A program made the translations under genes and the position numbers. This document shows positions 53,401-60,851 of a stretch of DNA of 64,000 nucleotides, piece by piece. The stretch is from Micromonospora zamorensis (GTDB lineage: Bacteria; Actinomycetota; Actinomycetes; Mycobacteriales; Micromonosporaceae). The DNA is taken from contig NZ_LT607755.1 in NCBI RefSeq assembly GCF_900090275.1, positions 3,968,001-4,032,000 on the forward strand, in the 5' to 3' direction. The notes under the pieces were generated by a model, which did no database searches, was not told where the DNA came from, and worked only from the letters and a program-made list of their open reading frames with translations. Position 1 is the stretch's first letter, and the number at the start of each line of letters is the position of its first letter.

Positions 53401-56400
53401 ACGCCGACGTCGACGCCGCAACCGGTGCCGGCACCGACCGTGCCGATGCGGATGCCGCTCGCCCACGAGGCGCCCTACGTCACCGCGATGCCCGAAGGCC
53501 TCTCGATGACCGTGCAGGGCAACGTCATGCACCTGCACACCGGTCCCGCACCCACCCGACTGGCGCTACGCCCCGGACCGAACCTGACCGTCATCGTCGA
53601 CAACTCCGTGACCAACCTGCCGACCATCCGGGCCGCGCTGACCGAACTGCACCCGTCACAGCCACCCGTATCAACCGTCGAGTTCGCCGACACCCGCGAG
53701 CGAGCCATCACGCCGCAACGCGCACAACAAATCGCCGACCGGCTACTCACCGGCCTACCCGGCACCCCAGAGATCAGCCTCCTCGCATCCACCCTCACCG
53801 ACACCCCACCCGGGGCGGCAGCCGCAACGTCCTACCGGTTCGGCACATCGACGAACCCGAACGCTCCCGGTAACGCCGATGTCGCAGCGGACGCGGGAGA
53901 CATCGGCGCCGTGCCGCTGCCGCCGGAGCCGGCGGTCACCCGGGTTTCGGTGCCTACGGCCACGCCCCGGGCCAGGACCCCGGTCCCCGGGCGTCAGCTG
54001 CTGCAGACCGGCCCCGACGGGCGTACCGATCTTGTGCGGGTGTCCGCGGAGCCGGTGTTCCCGGGTGTGGGGCGCCGGCTCAGCGACGGTGCGTACGTGG
54101 TGCCGCCCCTCCAGGAAGCCGCTACCGATCCGGAAACGTCCTTCTCCTACACCGAGCTGCGCGCGGACGGCACGATGGGCCCGACCACGCTGCGCCCGGG
54201 CGAGAACGTCCTGCACTCGCAGCCGTTGAACGGCAAGCCGCAGGAGCAGATCCTCAGCTACTCGGCCCACGGCAGGTCGTGGGACGTCAACTCGGTCGCA
54301 TCGGCGACTCGTCCGGACGGGACCGCCCCGCCGACGCAGATGCTCCGGCAGAACCCGGACGGCACCGTGGACCTTCTGACGTTCCAGAAGCCGCCGGCGC
54401 TCACGCCGGCGCCGCCGGTGAAGCCACGGCCCGGCGAAACGGCCTTCCACGACCTGGACGGACCGGGGGTGCGCCACGGCTGGCAGTCACGCTCGATCGA
54501 CCCGGGTGAGAGATTCACCGCCGAGCAGGTCAGCAAGCCGCAGTCGATCGGGCAACGGCTCGACGGCGCGGAGGTGTTCTTCCAGCGTGAGCCCACGTCA
54601 GTGCTGGTCAAGGACCAAGCGAGCCACCAGTGGACGCCACTGGGCAGGACCGAGGGCGTGGTGGCACCGCCGAACCCCTGGGGTCCGGCCCCTGACGCCC
54701 CGCCCGCCACGGTTGGCAAGCCGGCCGGCAACCCGTCGCTCAGCAGGGGGGGCACCGGACAGGGCACGTCGCCGGACAACACCCACTACCGCTGGAACGA
54801 GACCGAGGGCGCGGTGGAGCCGGTGGAGGTGTCCGCCACGTCGCTCCAGGTGGCCGAGATCGGCACGCAGACCCGGTCGGTGGCCATCAAGCGGTGGACG
54901 GCCACCGGCAGCGGGAGCGGCGGGAGCGGCGACGGCGGCGGCGACGACGGCAGGACCGACTCGCTGCGCATGCTGCCGGACGGCACTCTCATTCCGGCGA
55001 ACTCGCGAGTGATCACCGCCGACCAGATCAGATTCGATCCCGAGTCCGGGGCGATCACCATGGACGGTGCCCAGCCCACCGGTGGCCGCTCGTTCGGCGG
55101 GGGCGGCGGTGCTCCGGGTTCGGGGGGCGGCGGTGCCCCGGGTCCGAGGGGTGGCGGCCTGTCCAGCCGCGGCCCGTCTCACGGATCGGCAACGCAGACC
55201 GACGACGGCGCGCTGACGTTCGTCAAGCCGACCAGCACCGCGGAGAGCAGCGCCGCCGCGACGGCGCGGGATGCCCGCGCCGGCGCGCCGGGCGAACGGC
55301 CCGATCCGGACCGCACGCCGGGCAGTGACAAGCCCGCGACGGGTCGGGCGCGGGATGCCCGCGCCCACGCCGGCGCCCCGGGCGAACGGCCCGATCCGGG
55401 CCGCACGCTGGGCAGCGACGAGCCCGCGACGGATCCCGGTGCCGGGATCGGCGGTCCGGTGGAGGCGAACACCGCCCGCACCGTCACCACCACCGACAAG
55501 GGTCAGGTCGTGCTCGGCACCCCCGCCGAGGCGCCACGCACCGTGCTTCGCAAGCCGCAGCCCGAACAGACGACCGGCGCCGAGGTGCCGACTCCCGACC
55601 CGACGCCCGGTGGGCACCCGGCAGCAACCACGCCGGCCGACCCGCCGCACGACCCGGCCCCCGGCACGCCGACCGACGCCGCGGCGCAACCGGAGGCAGT
55701 GCCGCAACCGGAGGCGCCGCCGGTCATGGCGGAACCGACGCCGACGCCGCCACGGGCACCGACGCCGCCGCCGGTACCGGCATCGGCACCGGCACCGGCC
55801 GTCTCGATGCGCGCGCCGCTCGCCCACGAGGCGCCCTACGTCACCGCGATGCCCGAAGGCCTCTCGATGACCGTGCAAGGCAACGTCGTGCACCTCCACG
55901 CCGGGCCCGCACCCACCTGGCTGGCGCTACGCCCCGGCCCGAACCTGACCGTCATCGTCGGCGGCACCGTGACCAGCCTGCCGACCATCCGGGCCGCGCT
56001 GGCCGCGCTGCACCCGTCGCAGCCACCCGTATCAACCGTCGAATTCCTCGGCACCCGCCAGCCCATCACGCCGCAACGCGCACAACGTATCGCCGACCGG
56101 CTGCTCACCGGCCTACCCGGCACCCCACAGATCAGCCTCCGCGCGTCCGCCCTCACCGACCCCCCGGCCGGGGCGCCAACCGCGACGTCGTACCGGTTCG
56201 GCGCATCGACGAACCCGACCGCAGGCCACAACCTCCGGCTACCCACCGACGCCGGCCAGCTCATCGAGGCCGCGCTGGCCGAGCAGGTGCTGCACGCCGC
56301 CGGGCTCGACGTGGACAGCCGGTTCCACGCCGCCCTCCGGCAATGGCGGGACGCACATCCGGAGCAGGCCGACCGCCTCGACGAGGTGCTGCCCGCCGTA

Positions 56401-58929
56401 CGCGCCACGTTCGACGCCCGCACCGCACGGTCCTGGCAGCAACTGTGGGAGACCGGCGACGTCGGTCGCGGCTGGGCGACCGAGGTGGATCGGGCCGCGC
56501 GCGACCTGCCCGCGTTGCTGGACGCGGCTGTCGCCCGGCCTGCCCCGGTCGAGGCCCCGGCCGGCGCAACGGTCGACGATTCCGTCGCCGAACTCGCGGA
56601 CGACATCTTCCGCCGCACCGTCAGCACCCTTGAGTACGACCGCGGGCTCGACGTGCCCGCTGGTCACCTGGCGGCGATGCGGGCCGCCTTCCGCACGAGC
56701 ATGCAGGCGACCTACGACCGATCGGGCGGCGACGACTGGGACGAGCAGGTGGCCCAGCGATGGACGGATCTGCGCGCCGGCCTGATCGCCGCCGGCCTGG
56801 CGGTGGCCGCGGCCCAGGACGCCGCGCGGGCTTTCCACGGCTTCCTCGGCGACTGGGCCGGCCGGCCCGGCGCGCTCGACGCCACGATCTCGACGCACGC
56901 CGTCCGGCTACTCGGCGCACAGTTCGCCCGCGGCCACCTCGCCGCGCACGACAACCACGTCGTCGGGCTGGAGGCGTTGCAGCAACAGGCGTTCGACGAC
57001 GCCCTGGCCGAGCTGCGCGACCCGTACACCCCGATCGTTACGCTGAGTCAGGCCGCGCGGACGCAGCAGTGGACGGCGTGGCAGGACGCGCTGCGCACCG
57101 ACTACGCCGCCCGGATCGGCACCGCCGGGCGCGTCGAGCAGTTCCGGCCCGATCTCGTCGGCGCCTTCGCCGACGCGCTGGCCGACGCGGCCGCCTGGAC
57201 CGGGCGGAGCCCGCAATCCGCGTCGCTCGACGGGCTGCCCGCCGAGGTGGCCGACCGGCTCCGGACGGAATTCGTCGCCGCCGGGCGTCACCTGTTCGAC
57301 CAGGTGTGGGCGCTGGTGATCGCCAAGGGCACCCGCGACGACGACCCGGCATTCCAGGCGGCCGAGCACGATTGGCAGGTGCGCTACGAGCAGTTGCTGA
57401 CCGCCGTACGCGGCACCCTCTACGACGCCCAGGCCGGGTACTTCACCACGGAGGCGCTGCGCCCGCACGCGAACGCGAACACACCCGTCGAGGGCGACGA
57501 CACCAGGCCGCTGCCGGAGGCGACGCCGACGGCGTACGAGAGCGCCGCGCGCCCGGTCGTCGACCAGGCCCGTGCGGACATCCACGCGGCCCTGCACCGC
57601 CCCGGCCGGGACATCGACGACGCCACCCGGCAACGGATCACCGGCCAGCTCGACGCCAGCATCCGGGAGGCAACCAGCGCCGCGCGGACCCGGGCCGAAC
57701 GTGGTGGCAACACCCCGGCGGTGGTGGCCGCCGCCATCGACGGACTGCGGGGTACGGTCGGCGACCTGGTGAGCTCGGTGCCCGTCCTGCTGCTGCACCA
57801 CGCCCTGCTCGGCGAGCAGGTGCGTGCCGCCGCTGCCGCCTTCCGCGACCTGCCCACCATCGACCTGCCGGCGCCGGTCAGCGAGGCGCTGGGCCGGTCG
57901 TTCACGCTGGACTGGCTGACCGCGTACGACGAGCTGTTCCGCGGCACGGCGGGGGCGACCACCGGGCTGCCCGAGCTCGCGGAGACCGTCCAGCTGGGCG
58001 CGCCCGCACAACACCTGACCGACGGGGCGCCGCGCACGGCTCTGTTCGACGGGGCCGCTGCCCTGCCCGGCCGCCCGGCCGCGCGTACCGAGCGGCCCAG
58101 CGACCCGGCGATCGTCCGGCGCACCACGCGGGTCGACGCACAGATGTCGCCGACGCTGCAGCAGTGGGCGGTGCGGCGGCTGGTGCGGGGGCACGTACGC
58201 CCGGAGGGGTTCGTGCCGCCCGCGCCGTTCGGTCTGCGGAAGTCGCCGGACGGGACGTACGCGCTGCCCGACGGCTGGGTGATCGAGGATCTGCCGTGGT
58301 ACGCCTGGGCGCGCCCGGCGCAGGTGCGCGACGAGGCACTGGCCACCCGGATCCGCGCCGGCGAGTTCGCCGGAGACATCCGTTTCATCGTCGGCGAGCC
58401 CGGTGTGGCCGTGCCGACCGCCGTCACCACGGCCGGGCTGGACCTGCTCGTCCGGATGCCCGAGGTGCCGGGTGAGCCGGTCCCGGTGCGCTGGTTCAGC
58501 GACTCCGAGCCGACCGGTCCGGCGCCCGATACGCGGACGGCGGCGGACCAGGCCGCCGACACCCTGGCCGCGAACGGGCACCCCGAGGTCCGCGACGCCT
58601 TCCTCGCCGAGACCGACCCGGTCCGCCGAAACGGGCTGCTCGCCGGGCTGCTCGGCGAGGGCGACGCGGTGCTGAGCGTCCTGCCCGCGCTGCACACCGC
58701 CCTGCCGGTCGTGAAAGCCTCGGACGCGGCGATGGCGTGGTTGCTGGGATACGCCCACGAAGCCGCCCGGGGTGAGCCCCTGCCGGTCGCCGAGGTGCGC
58801 GCCGCGGCCATGCGTCTGCACACCGAGACGAAGACGACGCTGATGGACGGCCTGCACCTGCTGGCCGTCGCGAACCCGGAGCGGAGGCAGGTGTTGCACG
58901 CCCTCGGCGCGCTGATCCTGGACTGTTGA
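47500..58929 (+). CDS. 3809-residue WXG100-fusion repeat protein, putative type VII effector
   Basis: The start is GTG 47500. Residues 1-95 form a helical WXG100-like domain with W44-F45-G46. Hydrophobic segments follow at about 90-215 (IIQAVLAILGLLTIGLAFVL and later ones), then a long Pro/Ala/Thr-rich region. Internal repeats include three 65-residue units (from residue 476), a ~550-residue block present twice, and five copies of a ~138-residue domain (MRAPLPHEAPYVIAMPEGLS). From residue about 2910 the sequence is unique and mostly helical, ending in ALGALILDC. No toxin catalytic motif was recognised in the C-terminal region. The architecture (secretion domain, repeats, unique tail) is that of a polymorphic effector, but activity is unproven. 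Confidence 0.85.
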   Translation: MSKERNGHANPEELRKLAADWRAQAERLESLGGTMMSAYNGIEWFGFAYLSASIAANAVNVKLRKMAEAAREFADFLDEYAAKVEEQIKRERAAGIIQAVLAILGLLTIGLAFVLAPALAALSSLLASLLPAMSAVAGRIATMVIDFALGFLTFGSMQVALEFGTRGVVFGAMGLPMEVGSSEILLGVLLAGGLGGLFSIRGLFSSVNSVPLLGPRGAPPVPKMQAPKITRPESANGRLASSAPVKGPDIASTPRVSDATPAVSASDITAAPVVPTAGHTAPTVSASSAGDASRLAAGAPGGSKAVNANASTQQATGHLNQPLAAPPPTTTTAAPQGGTRADGLRMANLDRTDPHVGARGDFSPQANAPAGNVVRQPAQPQTTERGLTATAQGRGVSPESPVTGPTIHATPPAGPATVPHGTSLPPAMRPGGLPEPSVLNSGNHLIPPAGRPGVADHVPATNTSHAVAPVGPRGPERVLDETAISSAPLAQKQGAQPFDKILEKAPRITADGTVVPPRTADIAAPQHPATPTTPTTPRNPERVPDETATGTSPLNSELKNERLDKLVERAPRITADGTVVPPRTADIAAPQHPATPTTPTTPRNPERVPDETATGTSPLNSELKNERLNKILEKAPRITADGTVAPPRTADIAGPTPRPEVDTAVAGHSDRSAATGVDSRLLDASAPPAPAPAPTRADAGGAQIEHGAVPLRPDPAATRADAPVPTATPRASTPVPGRQLLQTGPDGRIDFVRVSAEPVFPGVGRRFGDDAHLVPGPSRPGPGQPLADPVPQRSATGPDTSFSYTELRADGTMGPTTLRPGENVLHSQPLNGKPQEQILSYSAHGKSWDVNSVAPATRPDRVTPPTQMLRQNPDGTVDLLTFQKPPALTPAPPVKPRPGETAFHDLDGPRVRHGWQPRSIDPGERFTAEQVSKPQSIGGQRVDGKEQFFQREPTSVLFKDQASHQWTPLGTTEGVVGRPKGWGRDPDAPPVTVGNSSLSREGTGQGNTHYRWNETKGAVEPVEVPATSLQVAEIGTQTRSVVIDRWTATSSGSGGGGRGGGGGGGGGIDSLRMLPDGTLIPANPRAITADQIRFDPRSGAITMDGAQPTGGHSFGGGGGAPGPRGGGLSSRGPSHGSATQTDDGALTFVKPTRTAESSAAAMARDARAHAGASGERPDPGRTLGSDKPATDPGAGIGGPAEAKTARTITTTTDGQVVLGTPAEAPRNVLHKPQPEQTTSAEMARRARTITTTTDGQVVLGAPADAPRNVLRKPQPEQTTGTEVPTATPAHDATPGRPTDAVAKPETVAQPETPPVTVNPTSTPVPTPTSTPVPVPVPVVSMRAPLPHEAPYVIAMPEGLSMTVQGNVMHLHTGPAPTRLALRPGPNLTVIVDNSVTNLPTIRAALTELHPSQPPVSTVEFADTRERAITPQRAQQIADRLLTGLPGTPEISLLASTLTDTPPGAAAATSYRFGTSTNPTAPRDVDVDVAAPQHTAGPVAPHGPGRVLDETAASATHPTPQQLRDLYVTFFDPPRNTTASPAHHQNLAGPTPRPGEVDTAVAGRSDRSAATGVDSRLLDASAPPARADAGGTRADAVAQPEAPPVTVDPTPAPPPAPAPALAVSMRAPLPHETPYVIAMPEGLSMTVQGNVMHLHAGPAPTRLVLRPGPNLTVIVDNSVTNLPTIRAALTELHPSQPPVSTVEFADTRERAITPQRAQQIADRLLTGLPGTPQISLRASTLTDTPPGAPTATSYRFGASTNPTPDHNLPVTPAHDATPDTPTDALAQPAPAQAVQWPMRAPLAHEAPYVTAMPEGLSMTVQGNVVHLHAGPAPTWMVLRPGPNLTVVVHMPTSPPAIRAALTALHPSQPPIAVEFVDTAEQAIPPRRAQRIADRLLTGLPGTPQISLRASTLTDTPPGAPTATPYRLGASTNPAPDHNLPATPGHDATPDTQTNAVAQPEAPPVMVDPTPTSTPQPVPAPTVPMRMPLAHEAPYVTAMPEGLSMTVQGNVMHLHTGPAPTRLALRPGPNLTVIVDNSVTNLPTIRAALTELHPSQPPVSTVEFADTRERAITPQRAQQIADRLLTGLPGTPEISLLASTLTDTPPGAAAATSYRFGTSTNPNAPGNADVAADAGDIGAVPLPPEPAVTRVSVPTATPRARTPVPGRQLLQTGPDGRTDLVRVSAEPVFPGVGRRLSDGAYVVPPLQEAATDPETSFSYTELRADGTMGPTTLRPGENVLHSQPLNGKPQEQILSYSAHGRSWDVNSVASATRPDGTAPPTQMLRQNPDGTVDLLTFQKPPALTPAPPVKPRPGETAFHDLDGPGVRHGWQSRSIDPGERFTAEQVSKPQSIGQRLDGAEVFFQREPTSVLVKDQASHQWTPLGRTEGVVAPPNPWGPAPDAPPATVGKPAGNPSLSRGGTGQGTSPDNTHYRWNETEGAVEPVEVSATSLQVAEIGTQTRSVAIKRWTATGSGSGGSGDGGGDDGRTDSLRMLPDGTLIPANSRVITADQIRFDPESGAITMDGAQPTGGRSFGGGGGAPGSGGGGAPGPRGGGLSSRGPSHGSATQTDDGALTFVKPTSTAESSAAATARDARAGAPGERPDPDRTPGSDKPATGRARDARAHAGAPGERPDPGRTLGSDEPATDPGAGIGGPVEANTARTVTTTDKGQVVLGTPAEAPRTVLRKPQPEQTTGAEVPTPDPTPGGHPAATTPADPPHDPAPGTPTDAAAQPEAVPQPEAPPVMAEPTPTPPRAPTPPPVPASAPAPAVSMRAPLAHEAPYVTAMPEGLSMTVQGNVVHLHAGPAPTWLALRPGPNLTVIVGGTVTSLPTIRAALAALHPSQPPVSTVEFLGTRQPITPQRAQRIADRLLTGLPGTPQISLRASALTDPPAGAPTATSYRFGASTNPTAGHNLRLPTDAGQLIEAALAEQVLHAAGLDVDSRFHAALRQWRDAHPEQADRLDEVLPAVRATFDARTARSWQQLWETGDVGRGWATEVDRAARDLPALLDAAVARPAPVEAPAGATVDDSVAELADDIFRRTVSTLEYDRGLDVPAGHLAAMRAAFRTSMQATYDRSGGDDWDEQVAQRWTDLRAGLIAAGLAVAAAQDAARAFHGFLGDWAGRPGALDATISTHAVRLLGAQFARGHLAAHDNHVVGLEALQQQAFDDALAELRDPYTPIVTLSQAARTQQWTAWQDALRTDYAARIGTAGRVEQFRPDLVGAFADALADAAAWTGRSPQSASLDGLPAEVADRLRTEFVAAGRHLFDQVWALVIAKGTRDDDPAFQAAEHDWQVRYEQLLTAVRGTLYDAQAGYFTTEALRPHANANTPVEGDDTRPLPEATPTAYESAARPVVDQARADIHAALHRPGRDIDDATRQRITGQLDASIREATSAARTRAERGGNTPAVVAAAIDGLRGTVGDLVSSVPVLLLHHALLGEQVRAAAAAFRDLPTIDLPAPVSEALGRSFTLDWLTAYDELFRGTAGATTGLPELAETVQLGAPAQHLTDGAPRTALFDGAAALPGRPAARTERPSDPAIVRRTTRVDAQMSPTLQQWAVRRLVRGHVRPEGFVPPAPFGLRKSPDGTYALPDGWVIEDLPWYAWARPAQVRDEALATRIRAGEFAGDIRFIVGEPGVAVPTAVTTAGLDLLVRMPEVPGEPVPVRWFSDSEPTGPAPDTRTAADQAADTLAANGHPEVRDAFLAETDPVRRNGLLAGLLGEGDAVLSVLPALHTALPVVKASDAAMAWLLGYAHEAARGEPLPVAEVRAAAMRLHTETKTTLMDGLHLLAVANPERRQVLHALGALILDC
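48925..49459 (+). repeat. Three tandem 195-bp repeats in the WXG-fusion gene
   Basis: Copies start at 48925, 49120 and 49315, exactly 195 bp (65 codons) apart. Copies 2 and 3 are almost identical; the third is cut short. Encoded core: RVPDETATGTSPLNSELKNE. Confidence 0.85.
49669..51354 (+). repeat. Large segmental repeat, block A
   Basis: About 1.7 kb, from the codons for VPTATPRA to those for KPQPEQTTGTEVP. It recurs at 53948-55594 with only local substitutions and small insertions or deletions, such as the Gly-run near 50660 and an extra RARDARAHAGAPGERPD-type unit in block B. Confidence 0.85.
51520..56217 (+). repeat. Five copies of a ~138-residue domain
   Basis: Copies begin near 51520, 52369, 52888, 53446 and 55807. 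Each encodes an ATG-GLSMTVQGN strand region, a PGPNLTVIV strand, a helix (IADRLLTGLPGTP) and a TSYRFG end. Copies 1 and 4 are nearly identical in DNA; copies 3 and 5 are the most diverged. Confidence 0.85.
53948..55594 (+). repeat. Large segmental repeat, block B
   Basis: Counterpart of block A at 49669-51354. Long stretches are identical at the DNA level, including silent positions, indicating recent duplication or gene conversion. Confidence 0.85.
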
Positions 58930-59744
58930 GCGGGCGAGCGGGAACCGAGATGGGACCGGCTCGCTCCGCGGACGCGTACGCCACCGTCCATCGCCGAGGG
59001 CCTGGCCCGGCTCGCCACCCGGGAGCAGCGCAACGTCGACGCCAGGGCCGCGCTGGGCCTACCGAGGGCGTAGCAACGCGGGGCCGGGCGCCCACTCGGT
59101 GACGTGCGCGGCGGGGGCGCTCGCGCTGATCACCGAACCGCGCCGGGCAGCGCGGCCGAGCAGTTCGCTGCTCGCTCACGTCAATCCCGGCCGGCAGCCG
59201 GTCGGCCCGGAGACCCCCTCCATGCGGGAGCGCCCGGTGGGTGACCTACAGGCGCGAGGTGCCAACGGCGGAGATGAGGGCACGCTGCGGCGCAGCGTGG
59301 GTGCCGGACCTGGTCAACAGCTCGAACGGGATCTTCGCGCACCACGACAGGGTGTGGCGACCCGTGGGGCTCCTGCCGCCAGCACCCGGCGGCGAGTCAT
59401 GGCGTGCCGACTCGATGGTGGGCACGCAGGGCAGCCGGACCGGCGCCGCCCACTCCGAGCGCGGGGCCGCGGGGCCGCGGGGCCGCGGGGGTGCGGGGGT
59501 GAACGTCAGGTCTGGCGCGGGGTCGGCGCGCGGGCCCGTCCGGCAGGCCCCCGGTGAGGTACGCCTCGGTCAGCCGCCGGTCGTCCGCGTCCCGGGTCAG
59601 CCCGGTGCCGGAGACCGGGGCCGCCACCCCGGCCGCGTCCCCGTCCGCCAGGGCATCCGGGCTCGCGCTAGCAACTCGTCAGGACGCCGCCGGCGGCACG
59701 GCGACGCACATCGGCATGGTGCCGGCTTGCTCTTGTCTACCCGG
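58930..59744. other. 815-bp gap without a supported gene
   Basis: No frame here looks fully coding. A short plus-strand stretch ending at a stop at 59071-59073 reads RTPPSIAEGLARLATREQRN and could be the end of a decayed gene. A minus-strand stretch near 59540-59700 (LTRDADDRRLTEAYLTGG) also looks coding-like. G-rich runs occur at 59461-59500. No terminator was convincing. Confidence 0.4.
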
Positions 59745-60053
59745 CTACTGCTGGATCGACTGGAAGATCTCGTTGAGTGAGCTCATCCGGTGCTCGGTCA
59801 ACTCGCGCAGCTGTGCGCCGGCGTCCTGGAGAGCGGCGAGCACCAACTCCTCCATTTCCTCCGGGTCGGTGTCGGCGAACAGGTCCCGACCCAGGCGTAC
59901 GCCGGTGAAGGTGCCCGCCGCGGTCACCGAGACCCGTACCGCACCGTTGGCGGCCGTGCCGGTGACCTCGGTGGCCGACAGCCGGTCGCGCATGGCGGCC
60001 ACCTGGTCCTGCACCGCCTGCGCCTGCTCCAGCATCCGGTCCAAGTCCGACAT
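59745..60053 (-). CDS. YbaB/EbfC family protein (EspL-like context)
   Basis: This 102-residue protein matches YbaB/EbfC in size and pattern: an N-terminal coiled helix (LDRMLEQAQAVQDQVAAMRD), a central beta-sheet (GAVRVSVTAAGTFTGVRL) and a C-terminal helix. YbaB proteins are dimers that bind nucleoid DNA. A divergent member, EspL, is encoded in mycobacterial ESX-1 loci and affects secretion. This gene is last in a run of ESX-type substrate genes, 11 bp after a WXG100 gene, which supports an EspL-like role over a general nucleoid role. ATG 60053 follows GGGAGGA on the coding strand. Confidence 0.8.
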   Translation of the reverse strand: MSDLDRMLEQAQAVQDQVAAMRDRLSATEVTGTAANGAVRVSVTAAGTFTGVRLGRDLFADTDPEEMEELVLAALQDAGAQLRELTEHRMSSLNEIFQSIQQ

Positions 60054-60064
60054 GGGATCCTCCC

Positions 60065-60379
60065 TCAGCGCCCTGACCAGGTACGCACGTTGGCCCATTC
60101 GCCCTCGGCGTAGTTGTTCCACGACAGGTTCATCGCCGAGGCGATCCTGCCGAGGACACCGGCCTCGCCGAACAGGCCGTTGGCGGCGATGTTCCACTCC
60201 TGCTGCAGACCTTGGTAATAGGACTGGGCCGGACCCTGCCACTGGTCCTGCAGGGGCACCAGCTTGTTGATCAGCGCCGCGAGCTGGTCTTCGATTTCGG
60301 CGGCTTTGGCGTTGAGCGTCTGCCCGGCCATCTCCAGCTCCGCCGGGACGCGCAGGTGGCTGGTGGTGGGATCTGGCAT
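60065..60379 (-). CDS. WXG100 family protein (ESX-type substrate)
   Basis: This 104-residue protein has the length of the family and W47-Q48-G49 (QDQWQGPAQSYYQGL) between two predicted helices. It starts at ATG 60379 with AGGAGA six bases upstream on the coding strand. It lies 27 bp after the other WXG100 gene. Such pairs usually form a helical-hairpin dimer exported by a type VII system. The C-terminal part is longer and more aromatic (NLSWNNYAEGEWANV) than in EsxA, and no clear C-terminal YxxxD/E export motif is obvious. Confidence 0.9.
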   Translation of the reverse strand: MPDPTTSHLRVPAELEMAGQTLNAKAAEIEDQLAALINKLVPLQDQWQGPAQSYYQGLQQEWNIAANGLFGEAGVLGRIASAMNLSWNNYAEGEWANVRTWSGR

Positions 60380-60406
60380 GGATCTCTCCTGTTCGTGGCG
60401 GGAGGG

Positions 60407-60727
60407 CTAGAGGTTCGCGCCGGGGATGTCCTGGTTGACGGCAACGAGGCTGTTGATGTTGGCCTGCTCGGCATCGACGTAGTTGTGGAAGTTGCCGCGC
60501 AGGCCACTGCCGATGTCGGTCAGCGCGTTGTGCAGCATCCGGCCGAACACGTCGAAGTCGTTCATGAGGATCTCGAACTGTCCGGCCGCGACGCCGTGCC
60601 AGATCGCCTGCATCTGCACCACAGTCGACCGCAGGCTGGCAAGCTCGCCGTCGATATCCGTCGCGGTCACGTCACAGCTGGCCGCGGCGTCCATGATCAT
60701 TTCCGGTGTTACGAGAATGTGGTCCAT
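60407..60727 (-). CDS. WXG100 family protein with a WHG turn
   Basis: This 106-residue helical-hairpin protein has W43-H44-G45 (MQAIWHGVAAGQFEILM). A C-terminal YVDAEQANINS segment resembles the YVGAEGANLTS segment at the end of the repeat protein encoded just upstream (60852), so the two share an ancestor in their C-terminal helix. YVDAE fits the YxxxE export signal used by type VII substrates (Y at the start, E four residues on). ATG 60727 is preceded by a GGAAGGAAG ribosome site. Likely partner of the next WXG100 protein. Confidence 0.88.
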   Translation of the reverse strand: MDHILVTPEMIMDAAASCDVTATDIDGELASLRSTVVQMQAIWHGVAAGQFEILMNDFDVFGRMLHNALTDIGSGLRGNFHNYVDAEQANINSLVAVNQDIPGANL

Positions 60728-60851
60728 CGCAACTTCTTCCTTCCGCTGCCGTCGACAGCTGTTATGCCTTCATCAGGATGGTGGTGCGGCGCGGACAGCG
60801 CGAGTGACCTCTTTGCAGGACACCGTGACAGTCCCCGGGCTCAGCGCTGCG

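Noticed and set aside
56908..58899. 663-codon minus-strand frame opposite the WXG-fusion C-terminus
   Set aside because: Composition is Arg/Gly/Val-rich with no recognisable motif, and the plus-strand frame continues without break over it.
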